Shown here piece after piece: positions 23,696 through 34,240 of a stretch of DNA of 64,000 bases (its first letter is position 1; each line of letters opens with the position of its first letter). Source of the stretch: Celoporthe dispersa (lineage: Eukaryota; Ascomycota; Sordariomycetes; Diaporthales; Cryphonectriaceae). Location of the stretch: positions 992,501 to 1,056,500 of the forward strand of contig WAID01000005.1 in the NCBI GenBank assembly GCA_016584495.1, in the 5' to 3' direction. The notes beneath the pieces are model-generated. The model saw only the letters and a list, made by a program, of their open reading frames with translations. It searched no databases and had not been told where the DNA came from. Position numbers and translations under genes: made by a program.

Positions 23696-25175
23696 TCATT
23701 CCAACATCCAAGCCTCATCAGCCGCCTTGCGAGCATCAAACCCCCACAGCCAGGCCTGAAAGAAAGGATCCGCCAAGAGATTAGGATAGCCAGCCGTGGG
23801 AACCTCGTCGAGAAATACTCTGTCCCGCTCCTCCTTCAGCGGCCCATCGGGCATCTGCCAGATTGATCCATTCTTCACGCCTGCCCTGTTCACGTGGCCA
23901 ATTCTCTCCTTGCGCAGGCGCTGATACACGCCAAGGCAGGCCTTTACCTCTTCTCGACTCTGGGCCTTATCTAGGACGTGTGCGAGTACGGAGATGGACT
24001 CGAGACCCATGGCAGCGCCTTGGGCTCTGGTTAAGGAGACGACATGATCAACAACCTATTAGTTCAGAGTAAAGGAGAGGGTGGTCTGCAGACTTACAGG
24101 TAGGGCAAAGTCTGATGCGCAGCGTCGCCAACGATGCACAGCCTTGCGTCGCCATCCGCCCACGGCGCCTTCTCGTCATCAGCTAGAGGCTGGAACAGCG
24201 TCCAACACTTGCAGTCCTCGCCAAGGCCAATCAGCTCACGAACCTCGCGGTCCCAGCCTTCAGCGGCCAACTCAGCCCGGAACCCCCCCAACTCAACCGC
24301 CTGCGGCCTGACGAACGCCTGCGCAGGGTCTAGAGAGCTAGGCCGCGTGAAGGCAATATTGAAGAATCCAGCTAGGCTATACGTGACTGCCTGACACTCG
24401 GGGCCCAGCCAGACGACAATGTTGGGCTCGTCCACAAGGTGCCGCAGGTCCTTCTGTGCCCGTATGCGCTCTTCGTCGACCACGATCCGGTAGACCACTT
24501 TCCCATGGGGGACCGCCGCGGCCTTGCGCCCTGTCAGGACCTCCCTCACGGCCGAGCTGGCCCCGTCCGCGCCCACAAGGAGATCTGCGGTGACCGATCT
24601 GTGGTGAGGGCCATCGGCTGTGTACAGGCTGACTTTGCCGCTGGCAAGCTTGATCCCATCCGCCCTCGCTGTGCGGCCAAACTCAAACTCCACGCCCGCC
24701 GCGAGGGCCTGTTCATAGAGGATCTGCCGCAGGTGCGCGCGGTGTACCGTCAAGACGGGCGCGCCGTATTTGCCTCCGACCTCACGGAGGTCCTGGGTAT
24801 GAAGCGTCCTGCCCGTGGCATAGTCCTTCAGTATGATAGCCGGCGTGAGGACGGACTTGGCCTGGAGGCTATCATAGACGCCGAGGTCCTGGAGGACGCG
24901 AAGGGCATTTGGATGCAGTTGTATCCCTGCGCCGACCTGGCTCGGAACGAATAATTAATTTTTCGAGTTGGTAAACCGGGGACGACTTTCCTTCCACGCA
25001 CAACCTCCCTCAAACCCGACTGGTTTATCTGACAAGAACTTACAGCTTGCATACCAGGGTCCTTCTCAACGATTGTGACTTTAAACCCGCGACGGCTGAG
25101 CAGGATGCCGCCTGCGAGCCCTACGATCCCGGCCCCGATGATGCATACATGGAAGCCCGATCGGAACGATTTCAT
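23696..25175 (-). CDS. FAD-dependent monooxygenase (salicylate-hydroxylase-like)
   Basis: Class A flavin monooxygenase of 433 residues using NAD(P)H and O2, likely to hydroxylate an aromatic substrate. Exons: 25175-25044, 24936-24098, 24026-23696; all intron phases agree. The dinucleotide fold CIIGAGIVGLAGG lies at about residues 10-22, ending in VEKD; the DG motif is LLVGADGASSAVREV, and the GD motif is LCIVGDAAHQTLPYL, continuing as AQGAAMGLES after the last splice. No membrane segment was seen beyond the fold. The length and motifs match salicylate hydroxylase-like enzymes; a role in catabolism or in tailoring a natural product cannot be separated by sequence. It is convergent with the secreted FAD oxidoreductase and is the last member of the 14-25 kb enzyme block. 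Confidence 0.9.
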
Positions 25176-26083
25176 ATTTTTTTTTTTTTGTTTGGTGTAT
25201 GCGTTGGAAGTCTGGGTACCTGGAGATGAACGGGACAAGAGTCAGATGATGACCTCCTGTAATCATGCAACCCCTTTCAGACTGTTCTTATTAAGTGGTG
25301 TGCTGACGGAAGCAGGGTTGTTCGATAAAAGAAACGTCCTTTGCGCATCGTCCCTGGTCCACTCATAGACCCATCACCCGCCTCGTCACATGTACCGAGA
25401 GCTCCAAGAGAGGGGTCTAGAAGGAGCAAAAAGTTATTCTCAACATCATAGTGAAGAAGCTATTGTGGTTCCCGGAAGAAGTAGTTCCTTTGGGACGGGG
25501 CGCAGAATGAGCGCCTGTTCAAAAGAGCACTGGCAAATATTAGTGCTAGGTGCACTGCGGCCACGCAAGACTTCACACGAAGCCCAGACAGTGACTATGC
25601 GTAGGACCGACAGCCGGGTCGAGGGTTGGCTGTTTGGAAAATGTGATTCTGGAAAACAGGGTAAAGCCTTCCGTCGTCCTCGCGGTTGCACATGGTGTGG
25701 CGGTATGTATTCCTCGAGAGCGAAGGTGGAGACCGCGCAATCTGGGAACGATCATGGCACCAATGTCGGCGTATCTTCATAATGCTACTATTCCAGGTCT
25801 CACACTAGACACGAATACATTCCAAGTGAACGAAGCAGAGGAACAGAGATGGAGGTTGAGGAGCGAAGAGAAAAAGACAAAAAGAAGATGAGAGTCGCGT
25901 GGCGAATGAGACGAAAAATTTGATCTAAAAAAGACAATAGCATAATGATGAGGTAACATATTAGCATCAAAAATCGCAATGAATAGTGTTCATACATAAA
26001 TGCATTAATCAAACGAGAAAAAAGAAAAAAGCAAGCAAAAAGTAAGACGTCGACGGGGATTGGGGCGGGAGTTGCAAAAATGC
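25176..26083. other. intergenic, promoter of the monooxygenase gene
   Basis: About 900 bases between the monooxygenase start codon and the tRNA gene. Poly-T and poly-A patches are present (25175-25190, 25900-26040). The plus-strand A/T runs just before 26084 include TTTTT on the tRNA's strand, its probable Pol III terminator. No gene recognised. Confidence 0.45.
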
Positions 26084-26173
26084 AGGTCGTGCTGAGAATC
26101 GAACTCAGATTGCTGGAAAGGACGTGTTTCTAGTCGTCAGAATCCAGAGTGATAACCATTACACTACACAACC
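26084..26173 (-). tRNA. tRNA-Gln (anticodon CUG) with an 18-nt intron
   Basis: Reading the minus strand gives a full cloverleaf. The 5' GGTTGTG pairs with 3' CACGACC (one G-U), the D arm is followed by anticodon stem CTGGA/TCCAG, and the T arm is CTGAG TTCGATT CTCAG. The anticodon CTG is at 26138-26140. An 18-base insertion at about 26119-26136 sits one base 3' of the anticodon, the canonical tRNA intron position. TTTTT follows the 3' end and would stop RNA polymerase III. Charging with glutamine is inferred from the anticodon. Confidence 0.9.
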
Positions 26174-27004
26174 GTGCGCGCATGGCAAACGATGCATAAT
26201 TTTAGGAAATTTTTCCAATCTATAACGCTCACAGAATGCGACCGACCAGGCTAAAAAGACTGTTCCGCATCTGGTCCGGATCTCGGGTCTAGCCCCACTT
26301 GGACCTTTACACATTTACACAAGTACTTGGTACTTTGGTAATGATCTGTTGGATTGTCCCGTCAAAGGAAATCCTGCCCCAAAGGTCACTCTGGCAGTTT
26401 TACAAGAGCAGCCATAGAAGGTGAGAAGGTCCTAAGAGGAAGGAAAAAGCACGACCGAATGTCTGCAACTCTAGTGGGAGGGAGGGTACCTCTAAATAGT
26501 TGGCACCACCAGATCGATCCTTATGGAGACGGTTCTAGGCGATATATGATCATCACGAGAAAAAAAAATCATCAACCTCCTCTATTCAAGATGGATCTAT
26601 CGGCATCTATCCTCCTCTCCTCACTTCATACGATAGCTTTGAAAGGGTCTTGAGACGGTGCCCTTAAGGAACAGGTGTGAGGGGAACCGGCAACCTTGCA
26701 TGAAGCGGGAAACGAAGACAGGAAATAATAGACAAAGCGAAGAGAAACCAAAAAAAAAAAAAAAAAAACCAACAACAAGAAAACAAGAAAGAAAGAAGAA
26801 AAGAAGAAGAGAAAAAAAAAAAACAAAGAGAGAAACAGCTTCCACTGCAATAGGAGTCCGCCTGACCCCCGTCCAAAGCCCTCACAAAGCCATCCCTCAG
26901 ATTGACGTTTTCCCCTTTGTGTGGCGGAACGTCATCGCCACAGGCCAGGAGATCTTTGACAGAAATCAGCTGTGACGTTAGGTACTGTCCGACCCAGTGA
27001 TATC
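26174..27004. other. intergenic with purine-rich tract
   Basis: No gene seen. Between about 26695 and 26845 the plus strand is almost all purine, including an A run of about 18 near 26751-26768 and repeated GAA/AAG units. It lies downstream of the 27.0-kb gene's stop (minus strand). Confidence 0.6.
26695..26845. repeat. purine-rich tract
   Basis: About 150 bases that are nearly all A and G on the plus strand, with A runs and GAA/AAG units, downstream of copy A of the Cys/His-module genes. Confidence 0.8.
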
Positions 27005-28356
27005 CTAGAGATCATTCTCGTCTGCGAGATGGCTATCGTTGTACTCGGCCATGAGAGCATCGTTCCACTGACGGGCGAAGTCCAAGGTCAGGGGTTGTTT
27101 GCCGTTCACGACTGTGCACAGGAGACAGTCAGTCACTATCATCGCATCGCAAATGAGCTCTGGGGATCAGGACCTACCTTGTACGCCGTATTTTCTGATC
27201 ATGTCATCCTGATCTTGGAAGCTGCCGCCGCATTGGCGGATATGATCGGCGGCTCTGTTGTGCTTCAACGGATGGTTCTTGAAGACGGTGGAGGCGGTGC
27301 TGCAGCCCCTCCGTTGGCAAGTCATAATGTACAGGGCAAAGCCCTCGTCTGACTGGTGACCGAAAACCCATGGACGGTTTGGTCGGGCCGGCCTCTTCCC
27401 CTGGTACTTGGCCTTTTTCCTCAGCTGGGTTGTCAGGATTGTCTTAGAGGCGTATCCGATCGGTTCCGATGCGGGGACCATCGCTGTCGGTGAGGGTCCC
27501 CTCTGTCGCTTGAACGGTGGCTCACCACTGGTACTTGGCTTGTGTTGAGACGCCCGCTTGCTTGTGGTTGCTGGAAGGGGCTCTTGGGGTTGGGTTCGTC
27601 GCGACCCGCTGCCTTCGGACAGACCTGTGGGCGCCCCCGAGAGCTGGGAACCGAGCTGTCCTTCCTCCTGTCCGCCACCACCCGGAGTAGCCTGGAGTGT
27701 GCCGGTGTCTGCGTTTGAAGTGAGATCCCCGCCTCGATACAGAGGCGTCGCATTATCTCGTGCTGGACTCTCAGGGGTCTGATCTGGTCAAGTTGCTCTT
27801 CCAGGAATTTGATCTGGGCTTTCAGCTCGCCAACCTCCCGCTCGTGTACGGCCTGCTGTGCATCCATGGCGTGCGTACTTCCTTCTCTAGGCGTGTTGTC
27901 TCGATGCACGTGCAAAACCTTGACCTCACCAATTGTTAAGCTTCTGCAAAAGGGGATGCGGGATGGGCGAGCCTGCCACAGGTTCACCGCCTCTATGAGT
28001 CTGGGGTGAGTCCGGCTCAATTCATCCACCATGGCTTCATCCTCGCTCACCAGGTGCTCAACAATACCATCCGGACCATTCCACTTGTTCCATAGATCGA
28101 TTTGCTCTACCCCCTCCCTTTGAAACTCGTCGAAGCACTTTTGCCGGAAGGGCCCAATCTTGTACTTCAACAGATCCATGTGTTCTTCCTGCTCTTCTTT
28201 GGTCAAGTCCCAAGAAAAGCGAATTTGGTTGAAAACCGAACCATAGGTACGGAGGTTATCATCCTGACCATATTTCTTTTGGAACTCAATTTCCTCTTGC
28301 TGGAACTGTTTCGAGAACACGTTGACGCTCGGCATCTTGGTGCTGCGTGAAGACAT
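27005..28356 (-). CDS. coiled-coil protein with C-terminal Cys/His module (copy A)
   Basis: Uncharacterised protein of about 428 residues. Exons: 28356-27178 and 27111-27005 (GTAGGT...CACAG, phase 1). The N-terminal half is charged and helical, with a coiled coil at about residues 165-200 (ELKAQIKFLEEQLDQIRPLR). A disordered Gly/Gln/Pro-rich linker follows, then a basic stretch (LRKKAKYQGKRPARPNR) and a ~110-residue C-terminal module: WVF, ALYI, C-x4-C (CQRRGC), HPLKH, DHIR, IRKYG, then QWN. The same module, with an intron at the same place and phase, ends the gene at 32.2 kb. The frame changes once at about 27.67-27.83 kb; one missing base there makes the phases add up. Start 28356 is preferred to an upstream ATG giving a hydrophobic extension. 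The module could bind zinc or nucleic acid; this is inference. It is divergent from the Hsp70-like gene. Confidence 0.7.
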
Positions 28357-29107
28357 GCTTAGCTCTAGGATTGGAACAAGGCTCAAAGGTAATAGAAGAT
28401 GAATAAATAAGAGGAAATTGGATGATGAGGCAGGTATTGCGTCTGGCTGAAGGTAGACGAATACGGGAGTTTGAAAGGAAGCAAAGGTCAGAAAACACAC
28501 GATGGGTAAGTCATGCAAGGTGATGTGCCCAGAGACCTGCCTCTTATAGGCGTGTCTCTGAAAGACTGAGGTTGTGTGAAGACAGAGACAAAGCAGACAT
28601 GAGACAAAGCGAGTGCTAAAGAAACCCAGAGGTAGACAGGCGAGACAACAAGCTCCTGTAAGGAGGTAGGTCAGCGTGCGCCCTTGTTCTCAGCCTTTCA
28701 TAGCCTGCAGCATTTCTGTGCTCCATTGTGGATACACTCAGTCACTGACAGACATCACGTATTTCGCCTTCAATGGTTCTTAGGACCAGCCCCCCCCCCC
28801 CTTTTCTAGAAGCCTTCCTGCAAGATGTAAGTGCCCCCTCTTACTGACTTGGATCTCTCAATTGAAAAGGTTACTTATCCCTATCCACTTCTTCATTGAT
28901 TTGATCAACCTTCCTTTTCACACTAGACTTCTGCTCACAATTTTCTTCTAGGATCACTAGGCACTTGCATCGCCGCAATCCTATCTCGCTTTGGGTATAA
29001 CTTCCTCTTTCACATCTATCTTGAGCCTCAACGCTTTTTCTGACCTCTACTAGGCACTCACCATAGTCCCATCTTCTACATAATTGCGGACATCGCGGAC
29101 GCTGCTC
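28357..29107. other. bidirectional promoter between copy A and the Hsp70-like gene
   Basis: About 750 bases separate two divergent start codons. CT-rich and C-run stretches are present (about 28790-28810 and 28900-29060), typical of fungal 5' leaders. The layout allows shared control of the two genes, which the sequence alone cannot show. Confidence 0.5.
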
Positions 29108-31240
29108 ATGTCGCGCGAGTCCGTGCCGCTCCAGCGTGAAGCCATGTCGAACAGCTCTCGTGCTCTAAGCCTGTAAGCAATTACACTCCCATCTTCCCAC
29201 ACCCTTCAGACCTGGTGTCATTGATTAACAGCAATCACAGAGTCATGGCTGTGGATATGGGCAGTACCGCCACGCGTGTGGTCCTCCAGAGGCCGGACCC
29301 AGCGCCGGACTTGGCCATCTGGGACCGTGGTACCGACACGTACTGCCATGCCGAAAGAGGGTCTTTTTCTTCTCAGATCTTCCCTGTCGAAACCGGAGAC
29401 AACCTACAGAAGTATTTCGGTCATCAAGAACAGGCTGATCGTTATGAAGTCTCGGTCAAATATGTGCTGCCCATCATTCTCGGTCTTCCCCAGGACACAC
29501 CTGGTCAACACCCGATTCTGGATGATCTTCTTAGCTTGTTCCCTACTCAAGCCGAGCTGGATGCCTTCAAGGTTCGTCTGAAGGAGGGCTTTTTCGAGGT
29601 TTTCTGCTGCATCTTGAGGCAGGCCCAGGCGGTGTGGACGGAATCAGGTTGGGGACCCAATGGACTCACGACAATCACCTTGGCGATCCCCTCTCAGTGG
29701 AACCTAGATGCCCAGGAAGTGGCCGAGAGGCTCATTCAAGAGGCGTACAGTGAAGTCTGCCAAAATCAGGCCCCGGTTGAGGTCGCCTTTATCACTGAAG
29801 CGGCCGCCTTGGCCCATTGGTTCTTCAAGAAGGAGTTGGCTGACAGTGTGGCCGGCCGCATTCCAAACCTACCCACCGTCCCCCGCTCCATGTGCAATGT
29901 TCATTGCTTCATCGATCTCGGAGGCCACAGTGCAGTAAGTACACCATCCATAGATTGCAACGGTGGAATAGGCTGACAAGTACATGGCTCTGCAGAATAG
30001 CACGCTGGCCGCCTTTGTGAAGACCAGGGACGATGAGTTTGCCATGTATCAGATTGGTGAAAATCTCGGTGAGGCAACACGACTTGTATGTTTGAGATCT
30101 GGTCTGACACGAGCTTCTAGGCGCTGGTGGTGGCACCGAGATCTGGCTGCACATATTGCTTCAGAATGCCGAGAAGCAGTATTGCGACAAATCTCCTATA
30201 CGCCGAGGCACGCGCATTCCCGCTCGTGTGCGCTCGAGGGTCAAGCGTTTCTTGGTAAACAATCTTCACACCTTGGCAGATGGGCGACACCTAGTCTTAC
30301 GTGATCGCGTTTCAAGGGAGGGAAGAGAGTCCTCTGAGGAAACATTCGACTTCGAGTTCGACCCCAATACAATTCTCAGAGCATTCGACCGGGCCTTTGA
30401 GCCCGTACGAACCATGATCGAGGACCAGTTTCGGAGACTGCAAACCCTCGCTAACGAAAGCGGACTCACAAGCCAAGGCAACATGGCAGTCATTGTGACT
30501 GGCGGTCCGTCGGACAATATCATTCTGCGGAACTGGCTGAAGGAACGCTGCCAGTTTTTGGACTTCCTACCCCAGAGTACCCAAAGACCAGGCAGGATAG
30601 CATGACCTAGTACGTGTCCACTGTCTGTCCAACATACCGGCCTCACTTCCCACAGCTGCTGACCTACGCAATTAGCCGTCCCCGCGTTGCCCTCGGCGGT
30701 GCTTACGCGACGCTCTCCCAGTGTTCCGTTGAGGACTTCGCCACCATGTGCGCTTTTGGGGTACAGAAAGGCGTGGTGTTTGCACCGACGCCGAGCACTC
30801 CAGAGTACGTCCTGTGGGAGAACGAAGCCAAAGTTCTGTGGTGCATGGTGAGAAACATGCACAATTCTACCAAATCTTTACCATTTAGATGGCTGACCAG
30901 CAACCAGGGTTATCGGGACGAAGTGGAGTTCGACTCGCAGGGGAATGAGACGGATTTCCAAATAGTCTGTCAGCCATGCCTCGCCCACCGCGACCTCGGC
31001 ACCCACCTGGATGCTAAGAAGCATGCATATGACTTCCTGTTCCTCGGACCTCTCCCAGAGGGCAATATCAGGGTGAATATGAAGCTCGACCATGCGGCGT
31101 CCACTGTCAGTATCAGGATCAGCATGGTGCCTGGCGCTTCAGCAAGGCGGCGAGCTCCCCGGACGTTGGGCGAGATGACATTTCACGTCAACGTTCAGCT
31201 GGGGAAGCCGCTGTCTCGTCATCTCAGAGTCGGGAGATGA
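29108..31240 (+). CDS. Hsp70-like ATPase (HSPA12-type actin-fold protein)
   Basis: Divergent Hsp70-family protein of about 631 residues. Exons: 29108-29172, 29232-29934, 29996-30068, 30121-30609, 30676-31240. The actin/Hsp70 ATPase fold is visible: phosphate-1 loop AVDMGSTATRVV near residue 27, phosphate-2 region FIDLGGHSA/NSTLAAF, GAGGGTEIW after the third splice, and adenosine-side VIVTGGPSDN. The C-terminus after about residue 450 lacks a recognisable Hsp70 substrate-binding domain or EEVD end, as in HSPA12-like proteins. The fourth intron uses a TTAG acceptor with branch site GCTGACC just upstream. One missing C in the run at 30571-30574 restores the frame. It lies between two genes sharing a Cys/His module and faces the same way as the downstream copy. 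Clients and role are unknown. Confidence 0.8.
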
Positions 31241-32217
31241 GATCCAGATGATCGTGGACCAGTGTCTGGGCCAACACCGCCCCAGGACGTCGGGGTCTTA
31301 AGCCACGGGCTGGGTGTGCTGGCAGGGGCCGGCAATGAAGCCGGAAAGTCCAGCTAATTTCACGATGGGCAGCCTGGAGATGGAGCTGTGACTGGAGTTG
31401 TCAATTCGTTTTTGTGAGGCCATACTTTACATCTTGTACATACGCCAGAACTTCGCTCCTGGGTGATCCCAAAGTCTGTGAGCGGGGAGGTCTAGATAAC
31501 ACCACGATCTCTGAGGCTTGTCAGATGGAGTAGGCATCGTATCATTGTCTCAAAGTGTTGGTCATAGTCTGACCGTTGCTTCTAAAGGGATCGCCTTCCT
31601 CCTCACATCCTACTTACGCACTATTCTTGAAGACCTTGCAAGAAGCGTAGTAAACAAGCAGCTCTTACCTTCTATTTCAAGACATCAAGATAATCCCTTG
31701 GTGTTGATGTGGAAAACCTCTCTGGGTGAAGTTCATGTTGTTTTAGCACATCTCACCTGTCTGGAGAGTGGACATGTTGGCCTTCCTTGGAGATGGCAGG
31801 ATGGTCACCCTGACACTGTATTCTGTTTACTTGCATCACTCTTGAATATTTCGGTCTGCATTGAAGTTTTTGCTGATTTCACGGGGCTCACTGGGACAAC
31901 ATCCTCCAGGTCCACTCTTGTCGACTTCACTGGCAACACTGCCTCCAATTTTTCCAGCTCCATCGCCATAGTTACTATCATTCCCCCAATCAATAACAAC
32001 TAAATTGATCCAAGTCACAAATTTAGTTTCCTGACCTTTTGTTTTCATTTCTGCCTTTTCCCCCTACAGTCTTTCCATCCACCTATCTTCTACCTAAACA
32101 TCTCTTTCTCAAGACACTACAGCCTGATCAGCCAGCTGTCTTTGGCCAGCTAAAACAACAGTTCAGGACTACCAACACTCTCTGTAGCCACAGAGCCCCC
32201 TTTTAACCATCACCAAC
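31241..32217. other. intergenic upstream of copy B
   Basis: Nearly 1 kb separating the Hsp70-like gene from copy B. A 162-codon plus-strand frame (31518-32003) and short minus-strand frames have no domain, repeats or coding-like composition. The last 200 bases are CT-rich and then CAAC-rich before the ATG, a normal fungal leader. Confidence 0.45.
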
Positions 32218-34240
32218 ATGGATCAAAACATTGGCTCTCAGGCCCCAGGTCAGGCCTCACGTCTTGCCCTTCAGAGAGCAGAGATCCAGCGGCTGAAGAC
32301 TGTGAACCACTCACTGCAGGGTCAGATCAGACAATACCAGCGCATTCTGGCTACCCATGGTATTCGCGTCCTCAGTGGCATTGGCCACAGTCAATTGAGC
32401 GCTAATGATCCCTCAGGTCTCGGCTTCTCAGGTATTGGCACAGTGGCTGGTAGTTTCCCTGCTCATGATCCCAACCCTGTGCAGACACCTGTCATGACAG
32501 ATTCTGGCCAAGCAGCCTTGTCCAACATGACTTCCTCGAAAAACCCCTCCTCATTCAATCAGCAGTCTCTCCCAGGCATCAACGTGTTCACTGAAGACCA
32601 GACTGGTGCAGTCCTTCCTGTCAAGCGTAAAAAGGCTCTGACTTCACCCTCTGCCTCGCCCCGCACTCGACCTGCTCAGGTTCTGACATCCTCACAACTG
32701 TACGACCTTCAAGCTACCAACAACAAAGTCATCACCTCTGAGGGGGACAAGCAATCTGGTGTCACATCCACAGAGAACCTTGAGCAGCCAGGTTCTGGAC
32801 TCAACAAGGATCAGATGACTGGTGTGTCCTCGAAGTCAAGTGGCACTCTGTCTACAGCACCCATTGCTGCTGGAGCCAAGTATTGCCAGATGGAGCGCTC
32901 CGTTTACAAGCATCATCCTTCTTTCAACAACGAGGCAAACACAGAAACTCCTGACGCGGCTCGTGCTGTCTCTACCGTCACCGCTGGAAACATCACCCAG
33001 GCTAGTACTGCTGCCATGGGTTCATACTTGAAGCTTACCAACCCGGTCAAGCAGAAGTATGGTGGAGGAACTATCACCGCCCCTGGACCATCGGGAAATA
33101 CCAATACCCTGAGCCGACCTCGAGCTGCGCTCAACCAGCCGACTTTGGCCAATGGCCCTCCTGTGGTGCCGTCTCTCAGCAGCCAGGGAGCGCACGGCAG
33201 TCCCGCCATGATTGCCTCTACCCTCATTACGAAGATCCTCTCGCAGCAGGGTCCTCCTGAGCCCAGTACTGCTGCTCATAGCAAGATCAAGTCTGAAACT
33301 TCACTCACAGGCCAGGCCCGACCCAACGGCCTCGCTGAGCATCATCAAGCTAGCCCTGCTGTCCATGGCCCTGCCAAACACCACGAGCTTTTCTCCTCGG
33401 CCGTCCAGGGGGCAGCCCAGCAGGTGCCTGTCTACAGACCGGCCCACTCTCCTGGCCCCTGGTGCCAGACCAGCGGCCTCCTAGCTCCCGCTGTCGACGG
33501 TCAAACCATTGCGCGGGACTGGGCTGGCCACCCTGCCCACGCCACCGGCGGCATCACAGCCCCGATGGTAGGGCCTGTTCCCAGAGATCACACGGCAGCG
33601 CAGCTCCCTTCATTCACCGGTCAGAGCGTGATGCCCTCCGCTTACATCACTGCCAGCGCTGCAGCGGCGCATACTCAAGCCACCAGCGTCCCGCGTGGTC
33701 CGACCGCCCAGATGCCCGCCTCCCGTTTCCTACACAACACCACCGCCTACATCACCACCACCCAGATGGCCAAGAAGACCAAGCGCAAGAGGAACGGCCG
33801 TCCCAACCGCGCATGGGTCTTTGCCTACACCTTCCCCCTCCAGCGAGTGCGCGCTGTACATCTTGGTCTGCCCCTCCCACGGCTGTGATGTCATGCACCG
33901 GCACCCTCTGCTGCACAGTCGGGGCCTCGAGCACATTCGTGGCCACGGCGTTCATATTGCGGACGAGGAGGATATAGTGCGCCGATATGGATGTCAAGGT
34001 AATTAAGTGACAACAAGGCCCCCCCCCCTCTCCTGCCCCCTACTCATCTGGTTGACCACCGCGATGACCACCGCGATTATGCCACTGACCTGGGTTTGTG
34101 GCGCAGTGATCAACGAGAAGCATCCTCTCAACATCGAGTGGGCTCATCAGTGGAACGAGGACATCCTTCAGGACAACAGCGAGATGCATCTGGTGCAGGA
34201 GAACTTCCAAATCACGCACCCGGCGCAGAAAGCCAAGTAG
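32218..34240 (+). CDS. coiled-coil protein with C-terminal Cys/His module (copy B)
   Basis: Uncharacterised protein of about 637 residues. Exons: 32218-33998 and 34107-34240 (GTAATT...CGCAG, phase 1). The start has a good context (CAACATGG). Residues about 15-45 form a short coiled coil (LQRAEIQRLKTVNHSLQGQI). The long middle is low-complexity Ser/Thr/Gln/Pro/Ala with KRKK and HH patches and is probably disordered. A basic segment (KKTKRKRNGRPNR) leads to the module shared with copy A: WVF, ALYI, C-x4-C (CPSHGC), HPLLH, EHIR, VRRYG, then HQWN. The reading frame changes in the C5 run at 33834-33838; one base fewer restores both the module and the intron phase. Likely nuclear from its basic patches, but no function is recognised. 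Confidence 0.7.

Noticed and set aside
30852..30893. Possible 41-nt intron (GTGAGA...TTTAG) in the Hsp70-like gene
   Set aside because: Removing it shifts the frame and destroys the coherent downstream sequence, and it is shorter than the other introns here.
31518..32003. 162-codon plus-strand frame between the Hsp70-like gene and copy B
   Set aside because: No domain, unbiased composition, and a start in poor context; overlapped by minus-strand frames of similar quality.
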